From: Craterostigma plantagineum
Lineage: Eukaryota; Streptophyta; Magnoliopsida; Lamiales; Linderniaceae
Assembly (NCBI GenBank): GCA_027422505.1
Contig: JAPQWV010001592.1
Span: forward strand, 1-64,000
Length of the DNA: 64,000 nucleotides
Direction: 5' to 3'
Under the pieces are notes generated by a model, which worked only from the letters and a program-made list of their open reading frames with translations, ran no database searches and was not told the DNA's origin. Positions 12,195-23,264 of this stretch are shown one piece after another; within the stretch, counting starts at the first letter, position 1; each line of letters starts with the position of its first letter. The position numbers and the translations under genes were made by a program.

Positions 12195-12553
12195 TTCAGG
12201 CCCCGTCAGAAGTTTAATTATTCAGACCATTTCGGAAAAAAATATTGTTTAAAAGATCCAATTTCTTAAAATATAGAGATAAGGACCTAACTTAAAAAAG
12301 TGGTATAAGTTATATGAATTGGTATAAGATGATCGTTTTGTGGTACAACTGTCAACATATTGTTATTTCAGAACAATGAAGCGGTACGACAGAAAGATGA
12401 TCATTAACGGGTAGCAGATGATCGTTTTGTGTTACAAAATTTCAACATATTGTTTTTCGGAGCAATGAAGTGGTACTACTGCAAAAATCGGATCCTTAAA
12501 ACTAAAGTTTTTCCATGGCCTGAATCCTAAATGAAACTTCTGACGGGTCAGAA
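12195..12553 (-). repeat. Dispersed TCAGGCCCC-ended repeat, copy 2, inverted
   Basis: Reverse-complement relative of the repeat in OCT4 intron 1. It has the same doubled interior (CAACATATTG..., GGTACAAC..., GATCATC...) read on the minus strand. Its ends form inverted repeats of about 20-30 bases containing CCGTCAGAAGTTT on both sides. Confidence 0.6.
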
Positions 12554-12727
12554 ACGAGAAGTCCCCAAGAAACATTGCAGACCACTTTTGAAATATTCTG
12601 GCCATAGTGTTATCGGACACGTGGCGCACATGTTGTAGAATATTTTGAACAATTCAAATAGACAGGCATGGGCGTAATAATTGTGGGATGTGTAGTATCT
12701 TTTCCAACACGCAAGGACGACTTTTTA

Positions 12728-13536
12728 GGCTTCCTCAATGCTAAACCCAAAATAGTATGTTTTTAAGTAAAAAACCTTTATCTTTAAACAAAATCTCTCC
12801 CCAACCATAAAACCCAAAAAGTAGGTTTATCGGGGGCCCTCTTTAATTTCATTTAATTTTATTTAGTTAACCAATTATATATATATATATATCTAATTTT
12901 CTAAATAATTTATAAATAATTAATATATTTAATAAAAAAATTTGATTACATAATAAAAAATATTATTCATTTATTTGAAATATAAAAGAAATAAATATTT
13001 TTAACATATTAAAATTTTCTCGTAAAAAATAAAAAAATAATAAATATTAATATTAATATATGATAAAAAGGACATAAAGTATTAAAAAACCATCACATTA
13101 TATTTATCTAATTTTCAAAATTATTTATATATAATTATATTTCGTATTATTTAATATTTAAATTTAATAATATTAAATAATGCAGGACAAGTAAATAAGT
13201 TAATAAAAAAAACACTTTTAACGCATTAAACTTTTTAGTTAAAAAATAATAAATATTAATATATAAACAAAATATTAATATATAAATAAATATCATATAT
13301 AAACAAAATAATATCATATAAATAAATATCAATATATAAACAAGTATTAATATATAAATATTAGTAAATGAGATAAGAAAAGTAAAAAAGAAAAAAAAAA
13401 AAGAAAGCTGCAAAAAACCCAGGTATGATATATTAAACCTACCAAAAAACCTCCTTGCAGCCACAGTGGTAAAAAACTCAATTATCAGGTTTTTCTCTAT
13501 TCTAATCACCCAAAAAACCTACCATTGAGGAAGGCC
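12728..13536. mobile_element. Tourist-like MITE (PIF/Harbinger type)
   Basis: Non-coding AT-rich element of 809 bases. Its termini are inverted repeats: left GGCTTCCTCAATG, right (reverse complement) GGCCTTCCTCAATGG. They are flanked by the 3-bp duplication TTA (12725-12727 and 13537-13539), the signature of PIF/Harbinger insertion. The subterminal parts also mirror each other (AAACCC.../GGGTTTTTT). The low-complexity reading frame inside (13147-13509, minus) is not a gene. Confidence 0.7.
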
Positions 13537-13800
13537 TTACATCGTTGATTAAATCAACCATGTTTTTGGGCCGAAGGCGTGCGTCGCGATCGAACACGAA
13601 TGAGATCCAGCTCTACCTGAGCCACAACTTCCAGGCTCCTAAACCTAATAATTTGTATTTATTTTATTTTGAATATATTTTTTTTCTTTTTTGATATTTT
13701 AGGTAGCTTTTTTTTTCTTCTTTTATGTATTTTTTTGGGTATTTTTTAGGTAGTTTTTTTTTTAATTTTTTGTAATTTTCTTATCTTTATTTTGTTTTTT
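13537..13800. other. Short non-coding gap
   Basis: Low-complexity T-rich sequence with no recognisable feature. Confidence 0.4.
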
Positions 13801-13804
13801 AAAA

Positions 13805-14175
13805 AATCTTATCGTCCCCGTCCCCGCGGGGATCCTCCGTCCCTTAGTTTTTTTTAAAATAATAATATTTTTAATATAATATATAAATTTGAATACATTT
13901 TTGTTCTAAATATTATATAAATTATAATTTTATATATTATTTGTATTTAATATTATTTAATCTATATTTGATATTATTTACTATTATTTAAATTATAATT
14001 TAATATTATATATATTATAATATATAAAAGGGGGTTCTGGACGGGGCGGGGATCCCACGGGGAAAAATCATTCCCCATCCTTCCCCCGCGGGGATAAATT
14101 CTCGGGGATTCCCCGCCCGTACGGGGCGGATTCCAGCACTGATGGGGAATCCCTGCCCCACTGCCAACCCTAATT
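13805..14175. mobile_element. hAT-like non-autonomous fragment, GGGGATCCCC-rich
   Basis: The segment carries the repeated CCCCGTCCCCGCGGGGAT style of sequence at both sides of an AT-rich core. It ends CCCCACTGCCAACCCTA, whose reverse complement TAGGGTTGGCAG resembles the terminus of the complete element at 34512-35111. A matching left terminus is not visible, so this copy is probably truncated. Confidence 0.5.
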
Positions 14176-14217
14176 GTACTGTATGTCTATTTGTCTAGTG
14201 GCCTTTTTAAAGGGAAA

Positions 14218-14726
14218 TTTTGTGTCAGGCCCTATTATATTTTGAAATTAGGAATAGGCCTTGTCAGAATTTTCTTTATTTTTAAGGACCTATTTTTCAA
14301 AAAATAAGTGAAAAGGACCCAAAACTGTGATTTGACGAAATTACCCTTAATAAAAGTGATTTCTGAATGGTATTTGACGTCAGTTTTATGTTTACACAGT
14401 TATACTGATTTGTTACCGTAACAACCGCAAGTGTTACTTTAACGTCATAAAACGTTACTTATCGACAGTAAAATGTTATTAACAGACATATTTATTACAT
14501 CGAACTATCGAACCCCATTTTTACACTGATCGAGCACAGTCGATTGTTAATACCTTGTTTGTTTTCCATCATGCGTTATTACACCATAAACCCTAAACCG
14601 TAAACCCTAAACTCGACGCGACAACCATTAGCATTTTCCTATAAAAGATCGAATCATTAGTGTTTCGATCTTATTACACGTTTCGAGATTGAAAATTTGT
14701 AACCCATATAATAGCATTGCTCCCTA
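14218..14726 (+). repeat. Left part of the TCAGGCCC repeat split by the Sirevirus
   Basis: It starts TGTCAGGCCCTA and contains a block (~14400-14530: ATACTGATTTGTTACCG, ACGTTACTTATCGACAGTA) that reappears at ~23345-23490 on the other side of the Sirevirus. The tail of the family (GGGGCCTGA) is seen at ~24038-24046. I infer one older element into which the retrotransposon inserted. A short telomere-like stretch (AAACCCTAAAC) lies near 14583-14610. Confidence 0.5.
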
Positions 14727-15517
14727 TGTTGTGGTTGACAATGTGGAGACCTCATTCCCGTCAACATAGTTGTCTGAGAATTGGTCAACCCTCGGTTTTA
14801 TCTTTCATACCCGAAAACCGTCTAACCTATTTTCGTGGCTTTCCTTAGTAATGTGCAGGACTTAGATAAGGATTAGAACGGTTCAAACCGTGTGGAATAA
14901 GCGTGGGAGTGGAGGAGCGAAACTAGGAAGCAACATACTAAAAATAGGAGTCTTGAAGCTCAAGACAAGACCAAGTCGTTTGAGGCAGTCCAAGCTAACT
15001 TCCAACGGCCATATTGAAGTTAGTGGACGTTGTGGGCAGTATGGACGTTGTCCAAGTCGTTCAGAAGTTTACTTATACGAGACTTCATTTTACCGTTATG
15101 TACACACGAGCGAGACACGAGAAAACGAGAGCGAAGCATACATTTAGTTTTTGAGTGACCTCGAGAGTTCTTTTATTGTTCAGCCTAGTATTCAGTGTGC
15201 AGAAGTCTTAGTAGTTCGTAGTCGTTTGCAGGATCTTTTCGATTCGTAGTTTTCTAGGCTTGATTTTACTATCTACGGATAGTTGTTTTTGTAATCCATC
15301 GTAATAGTGGAATTTCGCCATGAGGCACGCAGCAAGTTTCTAACTTGCTGCACAGAATTCTCATCTCGTGTTCTTTGTTTTTCGTCACTAAATATCGAGT
15401 TTTATCCGCTGTGCATTCTGTGTGAGATCGAGTGTTGCTTCAACATTTCAGTCAGCATTTACATCACCAGTTTCGTATTTAGTGTTTTACATCCATTCCG
15501 GGACCGTCCCACCATCA
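14727..15517 (+). repeat. Sirevirus 5' LTR
   Basis: Begins TGTTGTGGTTGAC and ends GTCCCACCATCA. It contains a perfect 10-bp-stem hairpin at 15329-15351 (arms GCAGCAAGTT/AACTTGCTGC, loop TCT) that is conserved in the 3' copy. Confidence 0.92.
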
Positions 15518-15520
15518 AAG

Positions 15521-15532
15521 TGGTATCAGAGC
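15521..15532 (+). promoter_or_regulatory. Sirevirus primer-binding site (tRNA-iMet)
   Basis: TGGTATCAGAGC, complementary to the 3' end of initiator tRNA-Met, three bases after the 5' LTR. This is the usual primer of Ty1/copia elements. Confidence 0.92.
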
Positions 15533-15569
15533 CTACGCTTGACGTGACTAAGCGCTGAAATCCTCTACA

Positions 15570-17181
15570 ATGGATGTTACGAGTTCAAACTACATCGGCA
15601 AAGTCCCAGTTTTAGACGGCACGAATTATGCCTACTGAAGGTTCGTGTCCGGCAGTGTATCAAATCCATAGATGTGCGAGCATGGGAATCTGTCCTCAAC
15701 GGTTATACCCCACCTCGGACTGCTCCTGACGCTGATGGTGAAGTCGTCGACAAGCCGGTCGAACAATGGACGGTGGCCGAGCGTAACGCAGCTGAGTTCA
15801 ACGACAAAGCGCTCAACGCCATCTTCTCATCAGTGGACATATTCATGTTCAAGATCATCCAAAACTGCACGACGGCGAATAATGCATGGGATCTGCTTCA
15901 AAGATATTGTGAAGGTGACGCAAGTGTGAAGGAAACCAAATTGCGCATTCTCCACAATCAGTTCGAGAACATTAGGATGATGGAGGATGAAGATATCACC
16001 ACGTATTTCGGGAAGCTTTTGACGATCTCGAGCGAGTGCGCCAGCCTTGGAGACCCGATCGCAAATAAGGTACTTAATTCTAAAGCCATTCGTACTCTCA
16101 CTGAGAAATTTAATGTGAAGGTAGCAGCGGTCGAGGAAGCTCATAACTTGGCCAACATGGAGTTCAACACGTTGATGAATATCATGAAGAACTACGAGAC
16201 CAACCTTGACGTACAAAAGAGGGCATCACGCGGCAAAAGCCTTGCATTGGTCAGTCAACCATCCAAAGTTCAAACTGAGGATGAATCTGATGATGAGGAA
16301 AATTCGGCCATGCTGGTGAAGAATTTCGCGAAGTTTCTCAAGAAGAAGAATGCTGAGAGGAATGCTGGCCCGACAGTTGGTCCAACATTTAGGAAGGGGC
16401 AGAATGTCAAAATCAACCCTCCTCTGCTCCGCCGCTCTTCAAACGTAAACCAGATGGAAAGAAGAATATTGATTATGATTCAGTTAGATGCCATGCATGT
16501 ACGGGCTGGGGTCACTATGCTAACGAGTGTGCAAACACACTTCGCAAAAGAGGGAAATCGTTTTGGGTGGAGCTTTCTGACGATGAAGATGATGGGGAGC
16601 CACCAAAAACATCATCAGTAACCATCCACTCCTTTTCAGACTGCGAAGACGACGAAGATCAACAGAATGGATTCACTGCGGTAGCAGATGTTGATCTGGA
16701 TGTTGAACCAACATCAGTCTCAGCATCTGGAAAACAGATTCTTTTCGATTATGATGACTCAAACTGTTTTGATGGGTTTTCAAGTTCTGATGATGCAGAT
16801 TTAGGTACTGATGATTGTGCAGCCTTGAAGTTACTGTCCGAACAATATGAAATAGAGAAGGCAAAAAATGCGCAACTCAAAGCTGCCGTGAAAGTTCTGT
16901 CGGAGGAGAATGAAAAGAACGAAAAGGTGATCGAAGGACTACTTGAAGGTATGAACAAAATGGAAGCTGTTTTGACGCGAAAGGACAAGGAGATCGACCA
17001 GCTACAGAAGCGAGTCGATGAGGCTGACGAAACCTTTATGAAGTTGAACAAGGCAGATTCTCACTTGAAGAGGTATTGTCTCTTAATTTCGTTGATAAAC
17101 AGGGACTTGGTTACACTGCTGAGCCTACAATTGAAGCTCCAATACCCGCTACTCATGCTCAGAATAAGATCGTTTTTGTGA
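15570..17181 (+). CDS. gag: Sirevirus gag (frameshifted)
   Basis: Structural protein that packages the element RNA. The start ATG 15570 opens MDVTSSNYIGKVPVLDGTNY, typical of the copia gag N-terminus. A lost G just after it (TACTGAAGG at ~15637) gives an early stop. The main UBN2/copia gag body runs 15674-16480 and contains an acidic linker. A CCHC zinc knuckle (C-x2-C-x4-H-x4-C, CHACTGWGHYANEC) is at ~16490-16535, where the frame changes. An acidic region and a coiled-coil rich in E, K and L follow (~16830-17070). A second knuckle lies beyond, near 17275-17320 (CHHCMQSGHIKPFC). Confidence 0.8.
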
Positions 17182-20100
17182 AGGAAAAATCTCATGCCCC
17201 GAGTGATGTTAAGACTTCGTTAAAGAAGAGTTCTAAGCATGCTTCTGTTGATTCTAAGGATAGATCATTTAAATGTCATCATTGCATGCAATCTGGTCAT
17301 ATCAAACCGTTTTGTTGGAAGTTGAAGGGGGAGATTTCTGCGAAGAAATCGATGTCGACTGAAATGTCGTCCAACATTTCACTCAACATTGAGAAATCAG
17401 TGTTGGAAGGAATGAATGGAGAGATTTCTGCTGGCTCACCTTCAAATTCTGATAGTTCAAATGCTGTTTTATCATCTAAGAAAGTTTGGGTACAGAAATC
17501 CGTTCATAAATGCAATGTTGTGTATACCTCCTTGCGAGCTAATGTGACAGGTTCTTGGTACTTCGATAGCGGGTGTTCCCGACATATGACGGGTACCAAG
17601 GAGTTTCTAAGCGATTATACGCCTTTAAGCAGCGGATCTGTGACGTTTGGAGGAGGAGCTAAGGGACGGATTCTAGGCCGTGGAAGATTAAATGTGGCCG
17701 ACTTTCCTAGACTAAGCAATGTTCTTCATGTCGAGGGTCTTGTGGCGAATTTGATAAGCATAAGCCAGCTTTGCGATGACGACCTTGAGGTACGTTTTAA
17801 TAAAGAATGTTGTGAGGTATTTAACAGCGATTTTGTTCGAGTGATGGCAGGTAAAAGGTCAAGTGATAATTGCTACTTAGTCGGCGACAAATCCAACTCG
17901 AAGGACGTATGCCAACTATCAAAGGCCGAAGATGAGGTGGTTCTTTGGCATCACAAACTAGGGCACGTCAATTACCGAACTTTGGAGCAGCTTATCAAAC
18001 ACGAAGCAATCAGAGGCATCCCTAGACTAAAGGAGTTTGGTAAGGTTGTATGCGAGTCATGCTTGAAAGGTAAGCAAGTGCATGCCAGTCATAATGTTGA
18101 TCCACAATCTGCTCAACATTTCAAAACTGCCCACTGTTTTCAGTTGATACATATGGATTTGATGGGTCCGATGGAAGTAGATAGCATTGGTGGTAGGAAA
18201 TATGCCTATGTGCTCGTGGATGACTTTTCTAGATATGCATGGATTTATTTTCTTAGGGAAAAATCAGAATCATTTGATTTCTTTAAAACTTTCTGTGCCA
18301 TGGTAAAGAATAATTTTTGTGCTCCTATTTTTCGCATTAGATCAGATCATGGTAGGGAGTTTGATAATCAGTCATTCAATGAGTTTTGTGATAAGAAAGG
18401 CATCATACATGAGTTTTCATCTCCTAAGACGCCCCAACAAAATGGGGTGGCCGAAAGGAAGAATAGGACTTTGCAAGAAATGGCTCGTGTTATGTTGCAT
18501 TCTAGGAATATTTCTAAGCGTTTTTGGCTGAAGCATTGCATACGGCATGTCATATTTCGAATCGTGTGTTTTTTAGGCATGGTACTAAGAAAACGTCTTA
18601 TGAATTGTTGAATGGGAAAAAGCCTACGGTTAAGTATTTTCATGTGTTTGGATGCAATTGTTATATGCTTAATGACCGTGAAAATCTGACCAAGTTTGAC
18701 TCGAAAAGTGATAAGTGCATCTTTTTAGGTTATTCGTCTAATAGCCGTGCGTATCGTGTATATAACTTGCGCTTGAAGTCTGTTCAGGAATCTGTGAACA
18801 TTGTATTTGATGATGCTACTGACCTCAGCAGAAATGCTCCACAAGTTGTTATTACAGACATTAGCAAAGCTGTTGATGAAACAGAAGAAAATGTGGAGGC
18901 AAATGCTGAGCTAGCATCTGACTCAGCAACTGAACCTGAACAGAACGATGCAGAGGCTGGACCCAGCGAAGTGCGAAGAGATCCGCCAGCAAAGATACAG
19001 AAGGATCATCCCACTGACCTCATCATTGGTGACGTGAATGAAGGAAGGAAGACGAGAGACAAGCCACGCAAAGACTATAAGTCTATGGTAAGAAACGTAT
19101 GCATGAATTCGGTATACGCTGAGGTACGTTTTATTTGCTTTGTTTCTGAGGTAGAACCTAAGAATGTCCTTGAAGCTCTCAAGGATAATTATTGGATTAA
19201 TGACATGCAAGAGGAACTTTTGCAGTTTGAAAAGAATCAAGTTTGGACTTTAGTACCACAACCTAATGACATTAATGTCATAGGTACTAAGTGGATTTTT
19301 AAGAATAAGTCGGATGAGCATGGTAGAGTAGTTAGAAACAAGGCACGTTTAGTAGCTCAGGGTTATACGCAAGTAGAAGGGATAGATTTTGATGAGACGT
19401 TTGCTCCTGTTGCTAGGTTAGAATCGATTAGGCTTTTGTTAGCTATTGCATGTTATCTTAACATCACTTTACATCAAATGGATGTTAAGGGTGCTTTTTG
19501 AATGGGTACATTGATAAGGAAATATATGTCGAACAACCTAAGGGATTCGAAGACCCCCATTATCCTAACCATGTTTTTAAGCTGCAGAAAGCCTTGTATG
19601 GATTGAAGCAAGCGCCCCGAGCTTGGTACGCTACGTTAACCACCTTTTTACTTGAATTTGGGTTTGTACGAGGTGAAGCAGACCGTACTCTTTTTGTTAA
19701 AAGGGTCGGTTCTGATATTTTGATTGCCCAAGTTTATGTTGATGATATTGTTTTTGGTTCAAGCTCACATTCTATGTTAGATCAGTTTGTGCAGGCGATG
19801 AACACCACCTTTGAGATGAGCATGATTGGTGAGCTAACGTATTTTTTAGGGTTGCAGATTAAGCAGAGCAGCGATGGAATCTTTATGTCCCAGGAGAAAT
19901 ATGCAAAGAATACTGTTAATAAGTTTGGATTGGAGACGTCGAAGGTAATGAAAACGCCTATGGGGTCTACACAAAAGGTAAGTAAGGACAATGTGGGACA
20001 GAATGTTGACCCAACATTGTATCGCTCAATTATAGGCAGCTTGTTATATTTATCTGCTAGTAGACCTGACATCATGTATAGCGTATGTGTATGTGCTAGA

Positions 20101-20681
20101 TATCAATCTGAGCCTAAAGTGTCCCATCTTAATGCGGTTAAGCGAATTCTTCGTTATGTGAGTGGGCTAATTTGAGTCTAGGATTATGGTTCTCGAAAGA
20201 TACTAATTTGAGTCTTGTAGGCTATAGCGATGCGGACTGGGCAGGTGACGAGGATGATCGCAAGAGTACAAGTGGCGGTTGTTTCTTCTTAGGTAATAAT
20301 TTAGTTGCATGGTATAGTAAGAAACAGAACTGTGTGTCTTTATCTACTGCCGAGTCTGAGTATGTTGCTGCGGGTAGTTGCTGTACACAGTTAATGTGGT
20401 TAAATAGCATGTTGTGTGACTATGGTTTAGAGTGCGATTCAGTCCTCATGTATTGTGATAACCTTAGTGCCATCAACATATCTAAGAACCCTGTCCAGCA
20501 TTCACGCACGAAGCATATAGATATAAGGCATCATTTTCTGAGAGATATGGTAGAGAAAGAGTTAGTACACATTGAGCATATAGACACAAAACATCAGTTA
20601 GCAGACATATTCACGAAAGCATTGGATTCTGAAAGGTTCTCGGACCTGAAGAAATCCATAGGTTTGCACATGTCAGTTTGA
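17182..20681 (+). CDS. pol: Sirevirus pol polyprotein (frameshifted)
   Basis: Copia-order polyprotein. Aspartic protease motif WYFDSGCSRHMTG (~17555-17595). GAG-pre-integrase LWHHKLGHVNYRTLEQL (~17943-17995). Integrase core with HMDLMGPMEV, DDFSRYAW, RSDHGREF and [13 protein letters not shown] (~18150-18470). Reverse transcriptase from KWIFKNKSDEHGRVVRNKAR with the active-site YVDDIVFGS (~19735-19760). RNase H with GYSDADWAGDEDDRKSTSG (~20220-20275) and AESEYVAA. Stop TGA 20679-20681. Frame breaks fall near 18530, 19500 and 20172, all single-base. Catalytic residues that I can see are intact. Confidence 0.88.
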
Positions 20682-20827
20682 ATGTTGGTCCAACATTTGG
20701 ATCAACATAGCATATGCCAGATTAGATTGTTATTGCTTTAATGTTTGATGAAATATTCTGTTCTGTTTTCCTGTGAAATGACTTGACTCTTCTTGACTGG
20801 TCCCTAAATGAACCCGATCCCTTTTTG

Positions 20828-21035
20828 ATAGGCTCTTGGTAATACGTCCCTAGGTACACGGCATTCGCTGTGACGATGTACTCTTTGCGACAAAAAGCCA
20901 ATCCTTGTTGCGTATAAGCATGCTCATAAACTCTTTGCTAGATATAGGTACTTGGTAATAAGTTTCCGTAGGTACACGGCATTCGTGGTGACGATGTATA
21001 CTATGCGACAAAAAGCCAAACCTTGAGGCATAGGG
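20828..21035 (+). repeat. Two tandem ~115-bp units in the Sirevirus 3' region
   Basis: Both units contain CTTGGTAATA, TAGGTACACGGCATTCG, TGACGATGTA and GCGACAAAAAGCCAA in the same order, one from 20828 and one from 20943. Confidence 0.75.
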
Positions 21036-21952
21036 TATAAGGGCAGTGCATGATTTCGGTTAGATTAATAAGGTGAAAGGGTAATAAGGGGAACTGGTTT
21101 AGAGAATGTTGAGCAGAAAAGTCTAGGATTACGGAATTAGAATGTTGAGTCAAATGTTGAGGCAACATATGTAACAGTCAGTTTGGTATTGCTATTTTTT
21201 ATGTGCTTTCGTTTACTTGCTTTAGCTTTTTGTCTTGCATTTGTCATTATTCTGTGTCTAGTTTAGATATCTCTCAGAATTGCATTAGAACTCTCGAAGA
21301 ACAGCATGTTACGCCTGTCTCAAGTGATCCTCAATGTCGCCTAAACGGTTAGTCTTACTTGCGCCTACTTGGATTTTTGACTTGGTTTTTTTTGGTTGAA
21401 ACATGGTCTAATGTGCTCTTTATGCTCACGTGAGTTACCTCTGCTTATAACATGTTCAGCTCGGTTTTTACTTAGGCATGTTGATTATCAAATTCGTTTC
21501 TATCATTTAAATTGCCTAAGTGAGTTTAATGACCCAACGGTTAATTTTTTATGTCCACTCTCTCCACATTTAGTTGACATGACTGATAGGACAGTTTTTT
21601 TTTTCGTTGGTGCTTCTATGTAGCAGTTTCGACTTGAGTGACTTGATAACTTCCCACTACACAATTCCTAGTTACATAAGTCGAACTCCCCTCTCTGCAA
21701 TTTTTCTAACTGCTCTTGAACATTTTCGATACAATCAAGGGTTTATATTCTGTCTTGCATCTCCATTTCTTGAATTTATCTTTGATTTCTCTATGGCAAA
21801 CTCACCTGTTTCTGAGTTCCAGAATGTTGGTCCAGATGTTAGTCCCACATTTACGTCAACACCGAATCTACAGAAAGCGCTTAAGTGTCTGAAATGACAA
21901 GAGTACTTTTCCGATTGCTCAGAGAGAAGTTCTCTGAGGTTTACTTTCTTCC

Positions 21953-22463
21953 AAAAAGGGGGAGAAGGTGTGTGTGCAGATGGATGGCGTCATGACCAAT
22001 GTTGAGTGACTTTGTAAGCGGAAATTCAGGGGGAGCAGAATAAGGAGCCAATCAGACAGGGGGAGTACAGATCAAGAAGGAGCTGGAAATGATGCGGGCG
22101 CTGCGTCGAGTCAGAGACCAACGATTTAGACCATAGTGGGTCTAGGTCGTTTTTGTGCATGCGCACTTTTTAGTGCCTTTTGTTTTTGCATGCCTATCTG
22201 ACTTGTGTTTTCATTTTGCGTGCGCGTGATTTTATGTTGCCTATGGACCACTTTGTTTTTTTGTTTTGCAGATGTTTATCTTCAGAACCCCTATGGCTAT
22301 GTACTAAGTTCTTAGTACTTTGAATGCTTTAAGTGCTATTCTGTTTGCATTTACTCTAACCATTGTCTAACGTTTTGTGGTTGAGTAGATGTGGCTTTCA
22401 GGGGAGTTTTTCGTTACGCCTAACTTCTGCAACGTTTTGGGAAGAAAGATAAAAAGGGGGAGA
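21953..22463 (+). promoter_or_regulatory. Multiple polypurine tracts of the Sirevirus
   Basis: GGGGGAG tracts at ~21957-21964, 22029-22036, 22058-22066 and 22456-22463. The last, AAAAAGGGGGAGA, abuts the 3' LTR and should prime plus-strand synthesis. Repeated tracts are a known Sirevirus feature. Confidence 0.75.
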
Positions 22464-22464
22464 T

Positions 22465-23259
22465 TGTTGTGGTTGACAATGTGGAGACCTCATTCCCGTC
22501 AACATAGTTGTCTGAGAATTGGTCAACCCTCGGTTTTATCTTTCATACCCGAAAACCGTCTAACCTATTTTCGTGGCTTTTCTTAGTAATGTGCAGGACT
22601 TAGATAAGGATTAGAACGGTTCAAACCGTGTGGAATAAGCGTGGGAGTGGAGGAGCGAAACTAGGAAGCAACATACTAAAAATAGGAGTCTTGAAGCTCA
22701 AGACAAGACCAAGTCGTTTGAGGCAGTCCAAGCTAACTTCCAACGGCCATATTGAAGTTAGTGGACGTTGTGGGCAGTATGGACGTTGTCCAAGTCGTTC
22801 AGAAGTCGAAGTACTTATACGAGACTTCATTTTACCGTTATGTACACACGAGCGAGACACGAGAAAACGAGAGCGAAGCATACATTTAGTTTTTGAGTGA
22901 CCTCGAGAGTTCTTTTATTGTTCAGCCTAGTATTCAGTGTGCAGAAGTCTTAGTACTTCGTAGTCGTTTGCAGGATCTTTTCGATTCGTAGTTTTCTAGG
23001 CTTGATTTTACTATCTACGGATAGTTGTTTTTGTAATCCATCGTAATAGTGGAATTTCGCCATGAGGCACGCAGCAAGTTTCTAACTTGCTGCACAGAAT
23101 TCTCATCTCGTGTTCTTTGTTTTTCGTCACTAAATATCGAGTTTTATCCGCTGTGCATTCTGTGTGAGATCGAGTGTTGCTTCAACATTTCAGTCAGCAT
23201 TTACATCACCAGTTTCGTATTTAGTGTTTTACATCCATTCCGGGACCGTCCCACCATCA
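22465..23259 (+). repeat. Sirevirus 3' LTR
   Basis: 795 bases, near-identical to the 5' copy. The hairpin is at 23071-23093. Differences that I see are C/T in GTGGCTTTCC, a small insertion at ~22806 and G/C in CTTAGTAGTTCG. Confidence 0.92.
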
Positions 23260-23264
23260 CCCTA

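Larger units (their letters stand above)
20682..22464 (+). other. Sirevirus 3' non-coding region
   Basis: No env-like protein is supported. It contains two imperfect ~100-base direct repeats (20828-20925 and 20943-21035), recurring ATGTTG...CAACAT motifs (20686, 21141, 21826) and four GGGGGAG tracts. Short ORFs at 21396-21623 and 21607-21897 have no family match. Confidence 0.6.
14727..23259 (+). mobile_element. Complete Sirevirus (Ty1/copia) retrotransposon
   Basis: An 8.5-kb LTR element with 5-bp duplication CCCTA (14722-14726 and 23260-23264), LTRs of 791 and 795 bases starting TG and ending CA, a tRNA-iMet primer site, gag then pol in copia order (protease, integrase, RT, RNase H), and a 1.8-kb non-coding stretch before the 3' LTR. 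Several GGGGGAG polypurine tracts precede that LTR. Large gag, the long 3' non-coding zone and multiplied polypurine tracts are Sirevirus hallmarks. The LTRs differ by only two or three substitutions and one small indel, so insertion was recent. Confidence 0.92.

Noticed and set aside
13147..13509. A 120-codon minus-strand ORF rich in Ile, Leu, Phe and Tyr
   Set aside because: AT-rich interior of a MITE; composition only, no family features.
21396..21897. Possible env-like gene in the Sirevirus 3' region
   Set aside because: Short unrelated ORFs, no signal peptide or membrane pattern in one frame, interrupted by stops.
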